Shown here: positions 36,407 through 48,610 of the stretch, piece after piece
How the letters are laid out: the number at the start of each line of letters is the position of its first letter
How positions within the stretch are numbered: the first letter of the stretch is position 1
Source of the DNA: Motilimonas cestriensis
GTDB lineage: Bacteria > Pseudomonadota > Gammaproteobacteria > Enterobacterales > CBDFNC01
Direction of reading: 5' to 3'
NCBI RefSeq assembly: GCF_021295315.1
Contig: NZ_JAIMJA010000016.1
Coordinates: forward strand, 1 to 64,000
Length of the DNA stretch: 64,000 bases
Position numbers and translations under genes: made by a program
Notes under the pieces: model-generated
The model's input: only the letters and a program-made list of their open reading frames with translations
Database searches by the model: none
Told to the model about the DNA's origin: nothing

Positions 36407-37324
36407 CTATAGATTTTGTAAAGCTTCAAGATAAGTGGCCCGTGCCGAGGTTGAACCATGCTCGGTGGCTTCTAGCATCAGTTTTAGCGCCAGTTCATGG
36501 TCTTTATTGGCAACCGCCTTGTTGATGGCTTGGTTGTACATGGCTTCCGATTCCGCTAGCAATGGCTTAGCTGCAGTGGGCTCAGCACTCAAACTAACCT
36601 GATGATTTTGCGCCGCATCACGCGCCGTGGCGGTACTAGTGACTAAAATAGGGGCCGCTGGCTGAGTGTGTGTTTCCATCTTGCTCAGCCTAATCTGCAC
36701 TTCGCCTGTTGCGACGTGCTGAATAAACAGATTAGGAATATTAGGTGGCTGATTTGATCTGGCCTTGGCTAATTGGCGGGCCGGATGCTCTATCTCTGTG
36801 GTGGCCAATAACTGCGCCGCACTGGTGGCAATAATCAGCGCCTGCGCCCCTTGTTGGCTATCCACCACAAAGGTGAGTTGCAACTGATCGGGGCTCATCG
36901 CAGTGGCAGGTTTAAGACTAAGCTGCTGTTGGCTATAGGTTTGTAAAATTTGGCCCTGAGCATCTATCACATAGACAGTCGGCGCGAATACCGATTTATA
37001 AATATCCGCACGAATATTTACTTGGTATTGGCCTTGGGGTATTTGCACCACTTGATAACGACTCGCGCCCAATGGCAAGGCCATACTGGCAGTGTCGCGG
37101 TCAAACACTAAGGTTGCTTGGTCTGAGCCAAGATGAATTGCCCGCTCATTGGCAACTGAATGCAAGGCCATGCGGGCTATGTCACTATCATACTCTAACG
37201 TTGCTTGGTCTGAGCCAAGATGAATTGCCTGCTCGTTGGCAACTGAATAGGTCTGCGCAGTGACTATACTGGCGGGCAAACCAAGCAGACCTATTAAGGC
37301 TAAACTGAGCATCGATTTCTTCAT
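36407..37324 (-). CDS. malM: MalM-family maltose-operon periplasmic protein with internal duplication
   Basis: Secreted protein of 305 residues. The signal peptide is residues 1-23 (cleavage near VTA-QT). The C-terminal helical segment (MYNQAINKAVANKDHELALKLMLEATEHG) and the lamB-malM gene order match MalM, whose function is unknown. The rest is strand-rich. Residues 27-55 and 56-84 are a 29-residue tandem duplication built on SVANE(Q/R)AIHLGSDQATL. It lies 124 bp after lamB, separated by a GC-rich hairpin, and 27 bp before glgP. Confidence 0.8.
   Translation of the reverse strand: MKKSMLSLALIGLLGLPASIVTAQTYSVANEQAIHLGSDQATLEYDSDIARMALHSVANERAIHLGSDQATLVFDRDTASMALPLGASRYQVVQIPQGQYQVNIRADIYKSVFAPTVYVIDAQGQILQTYSQQQLSLKPATAMSPDQLQLTFVVDSQQGAQALIIATSAAQLLATTEIEHPARQLAKARSNQPPNIPNLFIQHVATGEVQIRLSKMETHTQPAAPILVTSTATARDAAQNHQVSLSAEPTAAKPLLAESEAMYNQAINKAVANKDHELALKLMLEATEHGSTSARATYLEALQNL
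37073..37246 (-). repeat. 87-bp tandem duplication inside malM
   Basis: Two in-frame 87-bp units encode residues 27-55 and 56-84 of MalM. A 49-bp block (37113-37161 and 37200-37248) differs at only two bases, while the outer parts have diverged more. Exact periodicity of 87 keeps the reading frame. Confidence 0.92.
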
Positions 37325-37412
37325 AGTGGATCCTACCTTTGCTAAATCCTTTGAGCTTTGGATAAGTGGAATAGTATGTCGCTAGGCTTAACCAGAACTC
37401 AGGATGAATTGA

Positions 37413-37440
37413 GCGCGGACTCAAACACTTGAGCCCGCGC
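37413..37440 (-). other. GC-rich hairpin between lamB and malM
   Basis: 12-bp stem GCGCGGGCTCAA/TTGAGTCCGCGC (one G-U pair when transcribed) with a 4-nt loop, starting 8 bp past the lamB stop. No T-run follows, so it more likely protects the lamB mRNA 3' end, with partial read-through into malM and glgP. Confidence 0.65.
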
Positions 37441-37448
37441 AACGGGTG

Positions 37449-39981
<2,533 letters not shown>

Positions 39982-40097
39982 GCTATCCCCTTAATAAAAA
40001 CCTGTTTGCAATAAACCGCTCTCGGCTTGCTGCAACCTGCCATTGCTATGAATGACCAGTGATGGGATAGAGTTTGCGGGTATTGCAAGGCTGCGAC

Positions 40098-40144
40098 ATC
40101 CTCCTAACAGGGGGGCGCAGTTGTTAAAACAGGGGGGGATGAGA
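40098..40144. promoter_or_regulatory. MalT-box cluster upstream of malK
   Basis: In the 306-bp region 39982-40287 there is an inverted TCCTCC core (40099-40104; GGAGGA on the minus strand, pointing to malK), a GGGGGGCG tract (40110-40117) and GGGGATGAGA (40135-40144), which contains the Escherichia MalT core GGA(T/G)GA. The same three elements recur before malE, with different spacing. Apart from the CRP site nearby, the remainder of the gap shows nothing clear. Confidence 0.68.
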
Positions 40145-40150
40145 TTTTTA

Positions 40151-40166
40151 TGTGAGACAGATCGCA
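40151..40166. promoter_or_regulatory. CRP site upstream of malK
   Basis: TGTGAGACAGATCGCA: TGTGA-N6-TCGCA, one mismatch from the CRP consensus TGTGA-N6-TCACA, next to the MalT-box cluster. Escherichia malKp is activated jointly by CRP and MalT; the same logic is inferred here. Confidence 0.68.
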
Positions 40167-40287
40167 CCTTCATTGCCATAGCAGTGAGTGCTTTTAATGC
40201 AGCTCACTATAACAATGAAGGGAATAAAAGGCAGGGATGACCTAGCTGTAGCTAGGGCCTGAGAAGGTTGTTACCCAAAGGCACAGA

Positions 40288-40770
40288 CTAAGATTCACAC
40301 TCAAAGCCATGATCTTTTTTATACTGCTCAACCACTGCTTTGTCCATGGTGAGAAATAATGCGCAAACAGTGTAGCTACCGACTTGTTTGCCGTTCAATT
40401 CATAACCCCAATCCGTAATTTGACTCTCGCTAAAGACGTAAATTTCACCAAATGTCATTGAGCTGACAATGTCAGGTTCATTAACTAACAACCCAGCATA
40501 CCCGCCCTCAACTTGTTTAAAAGGTGAAAACCAAAGATGTTCAACACCATTGTCATCTGTAACCATGACTTTTAATTTGAAGTTATTAGCACCCGCTGGC
40601 GGATTAGCGGCAATGGCAAAAAAATCTTTTAATGTGCTTCTTGCTTTTTTTATTGCCGCATTCATGGCTGGGTTCTGGTCGCTAACCATCACCACCTGAT
40701 CATCAATCTTCTCTGCCGCCGTGGTCACGGCGGGTATTAGCAGCAACAAACAAAATAGTAATTGCTTCAT
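40288..40770 (-). CDS. Secreted DUF2314-domain protein
   Basis: Protein of 160 residues with a signal peptide (1-18, cleavage after TTA-A). The mature part matches DUF2314 (Escherichia YegJ type): DQNPAMNAAIKKARSTLKDF, then GVEHLWFSPFKQVEGGYAGLLVNEP and the ITDWGYELNGKQVGSYT block. The domain is thought to resemble immunity or carbohydrate-related folds, but no function is established. Start at 40770 follows AGGAG. It stands alone inside the maltose region, between malT and the malK promoter, and shares their strand; no MalT link is visible. Confidence 0.75.
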   Translation of the reverse strand: MKQLLFCLLLLIPAVTTAAEKIDDQVVMVSDQNPAMNAAIKKARSTLKDFFAIAANPPAGANNFKLKVMVTDDNGVEHLWFSPFKQVEGGYAGLLVNEPDIVSSMTFGEIYVFSESQITDWGYELNGKQVGSYTVCALFLTMDKAVVEQYKKDHGFECES

Positions 40771-40939
40771 ATTTTCTCCTCGCATCCTCATTTCTCCCAA
40801 GATGAAGTGATAAACACGCTGAGCCGCGCTTAACATACAACCAACATACTCACATCGCTTTTCTCTTTAGTAAACAGCCAATTAATAAACTCTTGACCAA
40901 TAATTGATTTTTTATCAGGTACTGCAATTAATACCCCCC

Positions 40940-40971
40940 AAAAAAAGTGGCACCTCACTCAGAAGCACCAC
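40940..40971 (-). terminator. Rho-independent terminator of malT
   Basis: Minus strand GTGG...CCAC stem extended inward by G-U and Watson-Crick pairs (about 10 bp, 40947-40971), followed directly by seven Ts, 27 bp after the malT stop. Confidence 0.7.
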
Positions 40972-40997
40972 AGATACAACAAGAGATGGGGCAGGAT

Positions 40998-43694
40998 TTA
41001 ATAACTCAGCGATAGCAGTTGGTTACTTAAATCAATGGCTTCGTCGCGGCCGGTGAGGCCGAGCTTTTGATAAATATTTCGAATGTGGGATTTAACCGTG
41101 GTGGGGGCCACTTTCATGGTTTGTGAAATTTTGTCGTTGGTATAGCCGCTGTAGATAAACCCCAGCACTTGCCACTCTCGACTGGTGAGAGGGATGTTTT
41201 TCACCAAAGATGGGACTTTAGGATGCTCTAATATTTTACTCACCTTGATCGCATCAAACGGTGCTTCGATGGGTTGCTCGGGGCTGTATTTTGCCAAGGC
41301 AAGCAGCTGACTTATCTTTTCTTTTACTGCTTTGGTCACACTCACTTCTTTTTCTAACTCAAGGAGTAACGGGATCAGTTTTTGCCCATGACGAATAAAA
41401 CAATTAGACAAGCCCGTGAATAACGACGCATCAAGCGCCATGGCTAGGCTGGCCTTCGCGCTGGCTTTGTTATTTAATTTAAGCTCAATGCTACTCAATA
41501 AAATTTGATTACGGTTAATCTCAACTTGTAGCTGACATTGGCGGGCGTCGTTAATCAGCTTTAAACACAGCGTTTTAGCTTGCTCTAACTGACCCAGCTG
41601 CACCTGTGCTCGAATACGGTTGCGGCAATGGCACTGATCAAAACGATTAAAAGCTGTTTCTGGCTCAGGTGCGGTTTCTAGCCATTGCCGGATCGCGCAA
41701 TAATCCCCCGTAAAGCGCCAATATTTAAGGCGGGCATAATTAGCATTTGCCACCCAGTCACTGTGGTATTGCTTGCTGTGCAGCAAGCGTTCGATATTTT
41801 CAACCAGCGCCTTACCGCGCGCTTCATCACCTTGTTCTAAGGCGATTTTAGCCTGTAATGAATAGCAAGAAAGCAGCCACTGATCGCCATAAAGAGAAGC
41901 AATGGTATACACTTGCTCACTTAGCTCTTGTGCTAAATCAAGATCATCATTTTGGTACGCTAACAACGCGTTAAAGTGCAGTGGAAAAGTGAACAGCGGC
42001 AGCTGGTCTAAGTTGTGCTCTTTAATCAAGCCGATCAACACTTGCAATAAACGCTCGGCTTCTTGCTTATTGGCTTGCGCGTAAAGTAACTCAACCTGCT
42101 GATACATGGCCCAAGCGGCACTTTGGTATTGCTGGTGTTTAACCGACAGCTGCTTAACGGTCTCTTGCTGCTCAAAGGCTTGATGCAATCGACCTTGGCA
42201 ATGGTAGGCTTCACCAATAACCGATTGGGCAATGATACTAATGCGCGGCACCTCGCCGGTTAATTGCGCCATGGCACTGTTGGCTTTTAGTAATGCGGTT
42301 TCTACTTTGCCCTGGCTGATCGCCACTTGCGCTTCTAGTGCATCAAACTCGGCACTTAGCTCAACCGGAATAGCAATATGATGTTGCTCGAGCCAAGCCC
42401 GAGCTTGCTCGAGTAAAGGCTTAACTTGGTCGTTTTGATGACGAATTTGATACATCCAAGCCTTTAATAAAATCAGTTTCGGGTGGTTTAAAAACCCCTG
42501 CCCGAGCAGTTCGAAACATAAATCCAGACTAGACAGCTCGCCTTGATGGAAAATAGACCAACCCGATTCCAATAACAGCTCAGTCACCAACTCGATATCT
42601 TGGGTATAAAGCACATGAGGCAAGGCATGAATAGGCATGTCGCGCTGTAGCCAGATCTTGGCAATTTTATAGTCATCACCTTGCCGGTCAGGGCTTTTCG
42701 CTTTTTTGTGTAATAAAAAACCTTTGAACAAGCTATGAAAGCTAAACCATTGCTTTTGAACGTCTTGAGCGATTAAAAACAGCCCTTCGGCTTCAAATTG
42801 TTCGAGTAATTCTTGGCCATCATGACGCCCGGTTAGCTGATTGACCATTTCACCGTCCACCAGCTTAAGTGGCGCAATATCGAGTAACAGCTGCTTTTTT
42901 TGCTCACTCAACGGCTCAAATACTTCGTCTTCAAGATAATCCCAAAGATGGGAATGTTGGCTTCTAGCAACTTGATCGGCGCATTGTAAAAAATGCTCAG
43001 GATTTTTGGCTGTTAACGCCACCAGCTGTAACGAAGACGGCCAACCTTCTACTCGGTTTTTTAACTGGCTTAGGGTATCGCTATCAATCTCAAAGTTGAG
43101 ACGCAGATGAAAAAACGCGGTGACTTCTTTTAAATCAAAGGCGAGCATTTCGGTATTCACCTCAATCAGCTCTTGCTTTAAATGTAAGCTTGATAGTGCC
43201 AAAGGCGGGCGAATACGACTGCTGATAACCACTTTCCAATTGGCCGGCATATATTTAATAAACAGCTTCATCGCCTGATGAATTTCAGGCTGACTGATGC
43301 AGTGGTAGTCATCGAGCACCAGCGTTAACGGCAGCTGAGTTTGATTAATTTCATCAAACAGTTGGGTGAATAAGGTGGTCAAATTTGCAAAGCTACGCTG
43401 CTGTACCATCTGCAGGGTTTTTTCGCAGGCCGATTGAATGTTGTTATAGATAGTTTGAATTAAATAGCTGGCAAATCTGTGCTGGTCATCATCAAATTTG
43501 TCCAGACCATACCAAGCCACGTTAGGCTGGGTTTTGCTCCATTGCAATATGGTTGAGGTTTTACTGTAACCCGCTGGTGCGCAAACCAAAATGAGTTTAG
43601 TTGAGTCGCAGTGTTGTAACACGTCATGTAATCTTGGTCGGTCAATTAAAGACTGGAGAATATCTGGCTGAGATATCTTTGAAGCAATTAACAT
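40998..43694 (-). CDS. malT: Maltose regulon activator MalT
   Basis: ATP- and maltotriose-dependent LuxR-type activator of 898 residues, nearly the Escherichia length (901). Order: STAND NTPase with Walker A CAPAGYSKTS (39-47) and LVLDDYHCIS, winged-helix region, a long helical superhelical repeat domain (about 440-800) that binds maltotriose, and a C-terminal LuxR HTH (about 830-895) with LTSREWQVLGFIYSGYTNDKI and VKSHIRNIYQKLG. It is transcribed alone, with its own terminator. Likely targets are the boxes before malK and malE/malQ. A CRP-like sequence lies near 43890-43905. Confidence 0.96.
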   Translation of the reverse strand: MLIASKISQPDILQSLIDRPRLHDVLQHCDSTKLILVCAPAGYSKTSTILQWSKTQPNVAWYGLDKFDDDQHRFASYLIQTIYNNIQSACEKTLQMVQQRSFANLTTLFTQLFDEINQTQLPLTLVLDDYHCISQPEIHQAMKLFIKYMPANWKVVISSRIRPPLALSSLHLKQELIEVNTEMLAFDLKEVTAFFHLRLNFEIDSDTLSQLKNRVEGWPSSLQLVALTAKNPEHFLQCADQVARSQHSHLWDYLEDEVFEPLSEQKKQLLLDIAPLKLVDGEMVNQLTGRHDGQELLEQFEAEGLFLIAQDVQKQWFSFHSLFKGFLLHKKAKSPDRQGDDYKIAKIWLQRDMPIHALPHVLYTQDIELVTELLLESGWSIFHQGELSSLDLCFELLGQGFLNHPKLILLKAWMYQIRHQNDQVKPLLEQARAWLEQHHIAIPVELSAEFDALEAQVAISQGKVETALLKANSAMAQLTGEVPRISIIAQSVIGEAYHCQGRLHQAFEQQETVKQLSVKHQQYQSAAWAMYQQVELLYAQANKQEAERLLQVLIGLIKEHNLDQLPLFTFPLHFNALLAYQNDDLDLAQELSEQVYTIASLYGDQWLLSCYSLQAKIALEQGDEARGKALVENIERLLHSKQYHSDWVANANYARLKYWRFTGDYCAIRQWLETAPEPETAFNRFDQCHCRNRIRAQVQLGQLEQAKTLCLKLINDARQCQLQVEINRNQILLSSIELKLNNKASAKASLAMALDASLFTGLSNCFIRHGQKLIPLLLELEKEVSVTKAVKEKISQLLALAKYSPEQPIEAPFDAIKVSKILEHPKVPSLVKNIPLTSREWQVLGFIYSGYTNDKISQTMKVAPTTVKSHIRNIYQKLGLTGRDEAIDLSNQLLSLSY

Positions 43695-43889
43695 GTCGGT
43701 TCCTGCTTAAATCAAACATTGAAAAGCACGGAGCAATAACGACCAAGATCGATAGAGCTTCCGCTATAGATGACTTAGCAACCTTCAGGCTGAAAAATAT
43801 AACTCCCTAAATAACGTGTCATGTTGACGACGACAAGATTGCTATTGCGTTTAAGATAAGCATTCTAGTGAATAATCCCCCTATCGTTT

Positions 43890-43905
43890 TGTGACTTAAG
43901 CCACT
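43890..43905. promoter_or_regulatory. Possible CRP site in the glgB-malT gap
   Basis: TGTGACTTAAGCCACT has TGTGA-N6-CCACT, a good left half and a partial right half. It is about 195 bp before the malT start and overlaps a 9-bp hairpin (43897-43905 with 43928-43936). Escherichia malT requires CRP, but the distance is large. The rest of the 273-bp gap shows no clear feature. Confidence 0.3.
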
Positions 43906-43967
43906 TTGAAACACTGTGTTACAAAATAGTGGCTTAGTACTCGTGAGCTGTTAGTGGGACAAAACTG

Positions 43968-46286
43968 CTATTCCTTGCGGCGTAAATACACCGTCGCCAA
44001 TGGCGGAATATTAAGGGCAATGGAATAGGGCTGACCTTGATAGGCCAGCTCTGTCGCCATGAAATGTGTGCCGACATCATAATTACTGCCCCAGTAATAA
44101 CGGCTGTCGGTGTTAATCACCACTTCATACTCACCAGCATGGGGCACACCAAGCCGGTAATGATGGCGTGGCACTGGGGTAAAATTAGCCACCACCAACA
44201 CTTGATGACTTTGGTCGACGCTCTGGCGCATAAAAGCAAAAATGGAGTGCTCATTATCTTGATGGTCCAGCCAAACAAACCCTTGTGGCTGGTAGTCGGC
44301 CTCATACATCGCAGGTTCGGCCTGATAAAAATGCCCGAGGTCTTTACATAACCGTTGATGACCATGGTGCTTGTCGAACTGCAGTAAATCCCAACTCAAT
44401 TGGCTGTCATGGTTCCATTCAATCGGCTGCGCCAACTCATTGCCCATAAAGTTAATTTTTTTACCGGGGTGGGCAAACATAAATCCAGCATAGGCGCGTA
44501 AATTCGCCGCCGCTTGCCATTCATCCCCCGGCATTTTAGCCAATAGTGAGCCCTTACCATGCACCACTTCATCATGAGACAAAGGCAGAATAAAGTGCTC
44601 GTTGTAGTGATAGACCATGGCAAAAGTCATTTCGTTATGATGAAACTGACGATACATAGGGTCTTTAGACATGTAATTTAAAGAGTCATGCATCCAGCCC
44701 ATGTTCCATTTAAAGCCAAAGCCTAAGCCGCCTGCAAAAGTGGGCTTTGACACCCCAGCGAACGAAGTGGATTCTTCGGCGATAGTCATGGCATGAGGGT
44801 ATTGTGCATACACCTCCTCATTGCACCAACGCAGTAAACTAATGGCTTCATAGTTATGATTGCCGCCATCTACATTGGGCACCCACTCGCCGTGATTTCG
44901 CGAATAATCCCAGTACAGCATCGAGGCCACGGCATCCACACGTAATCCATCAACGTGAAACTTATCGAGCCAAAACAAGGCGCTTGCGACTAAAAACTGG
45001 CGCACACTGTTGTTACCGAAATCGTAAATATAAGAGTTCCAGTCGGGATGCCAGCCACGGCGCGGGTCTTCATATTCATACAAGGGCGTGCCGTCAAAGC
45101 GCGCTAAGCCATGAGGATCCGACGGAAAGTGCGCCGGCACCCAATCGATGATCACACCAATGCCTTGCTGATGGCAACTATCAACAAAGCGTTTAAAAGC
45201 ATCGGGATCGCCAAAGCGACTGGTTGGCGCAAACATGCCCACCGGCTGATAACCCCACGAGCCATCAAATGGAAATTCCGACACTGGCATCACTTCAATA
45301 TGGGTGTAGCCCATGTCTTTGACATAGCTAACTAACTCATCCGCAAGCTCATCGTAGGTTAAACTGCGCGCGCCCTGTTGGCCGTTAGGTTTGCGCCGCC
45401 ATGAGCCTAAGTGCACCTCATAAATATTCATCGCACTGAATCGCTTATCCTGTTGTTGCGATTCACGCCACGCCTGATCTTGCCATTGGTATTGCGCATG
45501 GTCATAAACAATGGAAGCATGAGACGGATATTGCTCGGCATAAAAACCAACGGGATCGGCTTTATGGGGCAGACGATTACCCATTGCATCTTTCAGCTCG
45601 TATTTGTATTTAGCGCCAGCGGTAATGCCGGGGACAAACAGTACCCAGTGACCACATAAACTACGTTGCATAGGATGCTTGCGACCGTCCCACTGATTAA
45701 AGTCGGCAATTAAACTAACGCTGCTAGCGCTCGGTGCAAACACCGCAAAGCGAGTACCCACTATCGCCTCGCCTTCAATATTTAGGGTTACATTTTGCGC
45801 GCCCAATACTTGGTATAAATGCTCTGGCCGCTCGTTAAGTGAACTTAAGCCCTGATAAGCGGTCTGCTGAAATTGGTAAGGGTCAACAAAGCTGTGCTGT
45901 GCACCATTGTCGTAAGTGGCAACCAGGCGATAATGAAATGGCTTGGTTGCTTGCTTAAATGCATATTCAAACAGGCCCGACTCGGCAACTTTTTCTAAGC
46001 TCGCTAAAGGGATGACATCCTTTCCTAACGTAAACACCTCGACCTTAACCGCATCTGGCAACCAAGCGCGCAATAGATACCCTGTGCCTTGTGGTTGTAA
46101 CCCTAAATGTTCAAACGGCTGCGCTAAGCGCGCTTGTGTTAACGAGACTAATAACTCGTGATCAACTAAGCCAAGCTTGGCGTTTGATGGCTGGAGGGTG
46201 GCAATGCCTGATTGACTATGCTGTGTATGGCTAGTGATGGCGGGTTTAGTCGTGGCCTTTTTCTTCGGCTTCGAGGGTTTGGTCAT
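43968..46286 (-). CDS. glgB: 1,4-alpha-glucan branching enzyme GlgB
   Basis: GH13 enzyme of 772 residues creating alpha-1,6 branches in glycogen. A Lys/Thr-rich N-terminus is followed by two CBM48-type beta domains (about 45-270), the catalytic barrel (about 290-650) and a C-terminal beta domain. Catalytic region motifs: DWVPAHFP, nucleophile Asp in GLRVDAVAS, acid Glu in IAEESTSF and LPLSHDEVVHGKGSL. It lies 60 bp after malQ on the same strand, so it should be co-transcribed and MalT-controlled. No glgA or glgC is in the window, so here it may remodel maltodextrin-derived glucan. Confidence 0.96.
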   Translation of the reverse strand: MTKPSKPKKKATTKPAITSHTQHSQSGIATLQPSNAKLGLVDHELLVSLTQARLAQPFEHLGLQPQGTGYLLRAWLPDAVKVEVFTLGKDVIPLASLEKVAESGLFEYAFKQATKPFHYRLVATYDNGAQHSFVDPYQFQQTAYQGLSSLNERPEHLYQVLGAQNVTLNIEGEAIVGTRFAVFAPSASSVSLIADFNQWDGRKHPMQRSLCGHWVLFVPGITAGAKYKYELKDAMGNRLPHKADPVGFYAEQYPSHASIVYDHAQYQWQDQAWRESQQQDKRFSAMNIYEVHLGSWRRKPNGQQGARSLTYDELADELVSYVKDMGYTHIEVMPVSEFPFDGSWGYQPVGMFAPTSRFGDPDAFKRFVDSCHQQGIGVIIDWVPAHFPSDPHGLARFDGTPLYEYEDPRRGWHPDWNSYIYDFGNNSVRQFLVASALFWLDKFHVDGLRVDAVASMLYWDYSRNHGEWVPNVDGGNHNYEAISLLRWCNEEVYAQYPHAMTIAEESTSFAGVSKPTFAGGLGFGFKWNMGWMHDSLNYMSKDPMYRQFHHNEMTFAMVYHYNEHFILPLSHDEVVHGKGSLLAKMPGDEWQAAANLRAYAGFMFAHPGKKINFMGNELAQPIEWNHDSQLSWDLLQFDKHHGHQRLCKDLGHFYQAEPAMYEADYQPQGFVWLDHQDNEHSIFAFMRQSVDQSHQVLVVANFTPVPRHHYRLGVPHAGEYEVVINTDSRYYWGSNYDVGTHFMATELAYQGQPYSIALNIPPLATVYLRRKE

Positions 46287-46346
46287 ATCATGCTCTCGTC
46301 TTTAACAAGCAATGAGCAACGTTCAAATAAACGTTGCCCTTGGTGG

Positions 46347-48536
46347 TTACTCGGCTGCGCGGCTTCTCGCCTCACTGATGTTGTTACAAAGCTGCTGAAT
46401 GTGTGATTGGCTAAAGATGTCATCCAAATCGCAAACTAACTTGCGCCGCCAGTTAGGGTATTCATCACTGGTGCCCGGTATGTTGACGGGTTTTTCCATC
46501 TCTAAAAAATCTTCTAACTGTAAGCTCAGTAATAAGGATTTGGCATGGGCCGCATGCTGCTGAATGCCAAAGCTGAGGTCGCGATCCATGCCAACATAGT
46601 CGACACACGCCGAGATGTGGTCAGGCAAGGATTGATGACCAAACAAACTATCAAGCATCAACTGTTTCGACTGATGACGCTCGGCGGTTAATTGCTCAAC
46701 CAGCTCCTGAGTGGGATACAAACCTAAGGTTTTACCTAAGGTTAAATCATCGCAATGCCAGTACCCTTTAAGGGTTGGCATGTCGTGTGTAGTGACCGTG
46801 GCCATGGCTTGCTCAGGGTAATGCGCGGGTGAGATGTAGCCGCCATCAGCCGCCGTTTCAAAACAAAATACCCGATAAGAGTACACCCCGGCATTTTTCA
46901 GTAACGCATCCATGCCATCGGGTACCGTGCCTAAGTCTTCACCTATGACCAAACAACGATGACGCTGGCTTTCTAATGCCAAAATGGCCAGCATTATTTC
47001 CACGGGGTAATAAACATAAACGCCATTAGCAGCAGATTCACCCGCGGGTACCCACCATAAGCGCAGTAACGCCATCACATGATCAATGCGCAGCGCGCCA
47101 CAGGCTTGCATATTGGCTCTGAGTAACTTGATATAAGCGGCAAATTGGTTTTCAGCTAATCGACTTGGATGCAGCGGTGGTAGGCCCCAGTTTTGTCCTA
47201 ACGGCCCCAATACATCCGGGGGGGCGCCCACGGTGGCTTGAGTACAATAGTCATTTTTGTTGGCCCAAATTTCACTGCCGCCCGAAGCAACACCCACCGC
47301 TAAGTCACGATAAATGCCTATTTCCATGCCCAGCGCCTTGGCGTGTTGATCAGCCTGCGCCAGCTGCTCATCAGCCAGCCATTGCAAATAAGCCCAAAAC
47401 AGCACTTCATCTTGATGCGCCTGATGCCACTGAGTTACTTCAGGTGAGTGGTAATCTTGCAGCGCTGGCGGCCAAGCAGGCCAGCCCCAAGCGTTCGGGT
47501 CTTGCTTGAGTTGTGCTTCATGTAGTGCATCAAATACTGCTTGCTGCATCAGGGCATCGCCTTTTTCAGTCACAAACTGATTAAACGCGCGCATGCGCTT
47601 ATTGCTAACTTGCTTAAAGTCGTTGTATGCCAACTTAAGCGCGCTCAGTTTTAGCTCGTGCACTAAAGTATAGTCAACCTCATCGACAGCACGGGCATGA
47701 CTAAGTTTTTCTTGAAATGCCACGCTACTAAACAAGGCTTGCGCCGCAGCACTGGCGTTAAATTCCGGCACGGCCGCGACATCAATGTAAATAACATTTA
47801 ACCATTGACGCGATGAAGGACTGTAAGGGCTGGCACTGTTTGGCATTAACGGATACAGCGAGTGGATTGGGTTGAGGCCAACAAAGTCTCCGCCCTGCGC
47901 CTTTATTTGCCCCAGTAATTGCTTAAGGTCGGTAAAATCACCAATACCCCAGTTAGCTTGGCTGCGCACCCCATATAACTGCACACTCACGCCCCAAATA
48001 CGCTTACCTTCAGCGATGGCCGCTGGGGTATAACAGGTGCGAGGCGCAACAATCAGACGACTGCTAGCAAATGCTTTACGCGCCCTTGGCGCAAAAAGTT
48101 TTAGGTCGTGATACCCCAGCTCAAGATCAAGATTGAGCACGATCGAATAAGCGTGCAATGCTTGACCACCAAACTGCTCAGTAGCCAATAGCTTGCCATC
48201 AGCAGGGATAAATCTCCCTTTAAAGGTTTGACCTGATTCGGTCTTAATTTCATAGCGTAAGGTTTGCGCTGCGCGTTCAACCGGCAACTTTAATTCAAGG
48301 GTTACCCCTGCACCATCATAGGCCAAAATAACCGGCGCTAAGCCAGCCAGCCAATTGGCCTTTTTCGCTGAGTTAATCTCAGCGGTCAGTTGCTCCGGCG
48401 CGGTGTTGGCTCCCATCGCCGCTAGAATGCGCGCCACCGTTGCTGGGCTCGCTTGGGTTTGATGGCCCCAAGCGTCAGTGTAATGCGGGTCAATTCCTTT
48501 GATGCTGGCAAGATGTGCAATTAGATGTTCAGACAT
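46347..48536 (-). CDS. malQ: 4-alpha-glucanotransferase (amylomaltase) MalQ
   Basis: GH77 disproportionating enzyme of 729 residues, transferring dextrinyl units between maltodextrins and releasing glucose. The GH77 motifs are present: SPYSPSSRQWLNVIYID, nucleophile Asp in LRIDHVMALLRLWW, acid Glu in IGEDLGTVP and VTTHDMPT. It has the extended N-terminal region typical of proteobacterial MalQ. Divergent from malE across a MalT-box region and upstream of glgB. A small hairpin (46316-46337, GCAACGTT/AACGTTGC) lies in the malQ-glgB gap. Confidence 0.95.
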   Translation of the reverse strand: MSEHLIAHLASIKGIDPHYTDAWGHQTQASPATVARILAAMGANTAPEQLTAEINSAKKANWLAGLAPVILAYDGAGVTLELKLPVERAAQTLRYEIKTESGQTFKGRFIPADGKLLATEQFGGQALHAYSIVLNLDLELGYHDLKLFAPRARKAFASSRLIVAPRTCYTPAAIAEGKRIWGVSVQLYGVRSQANWGIGDFTDLKQLLGQIKAQGGDFVGLNPIHSLYPLMPNSASPYSPSSRQWLNVIYIDVAAVPEFNASAAAQALFSSVAFQEKLSHARAVDEVDYTLVHELKLSALKLAYNDFKQVSNKRMRAFNQFVTEKGDALMQQAVFDALHEAQLKQDPNAWGWPAWPPALQDYHSPEVTQWHQAHQDEVLFWAYLQWLADEQLAQADQHAKALGMEIGIYRDLAVGVASGGSEIWANKNDYCTQATVGAPPDVLGPLGQNWGLPPLHPSRLAENQFAAYIKLLRANMQACGALRIDHVMALLRLWWVPAGESAANGVYVYYPVEIMLAILALESQRHRCLVIGEDLGTVPDGMDALLKNAGVYSYRVFCFETAADGGYISPAHYPEQAMATVTTHDMPTLKGYWHCDDLTLGKTLGLYPTQELVEQLTAERHQSKQLMLDSLFGHQSLPDHISACVDYVGMDRDLSFGIQQHAAHAKSLLLSLQLEDFLEMEKPVNIPGTSDEYPNWRRKLVCDLDDIFSQSHIQQLCNNISEARSRAAE

Positions 48537-48610
48537 ACCACTCCCATTTAGTCAGTTACACAGCAGGTGTTTTTAATCTGGCTAGTTTTGCAAAACGAAT
48601 GACTATCCAC

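Noticed and set aside
40052-40240. 62-63-codon open frames on both strands in the malK upstream region
   Set aside because: They overlap the MalT and CRP sites and have no ribosome site or recognisable sequence.
44396-44623. Antisense and alternate-frame open frames within glgB, malQ, uvrD, lysA and others
   Set aside because: Shadows of well-supported genes, with no ribosome sites and protein composition unlike real proteins.
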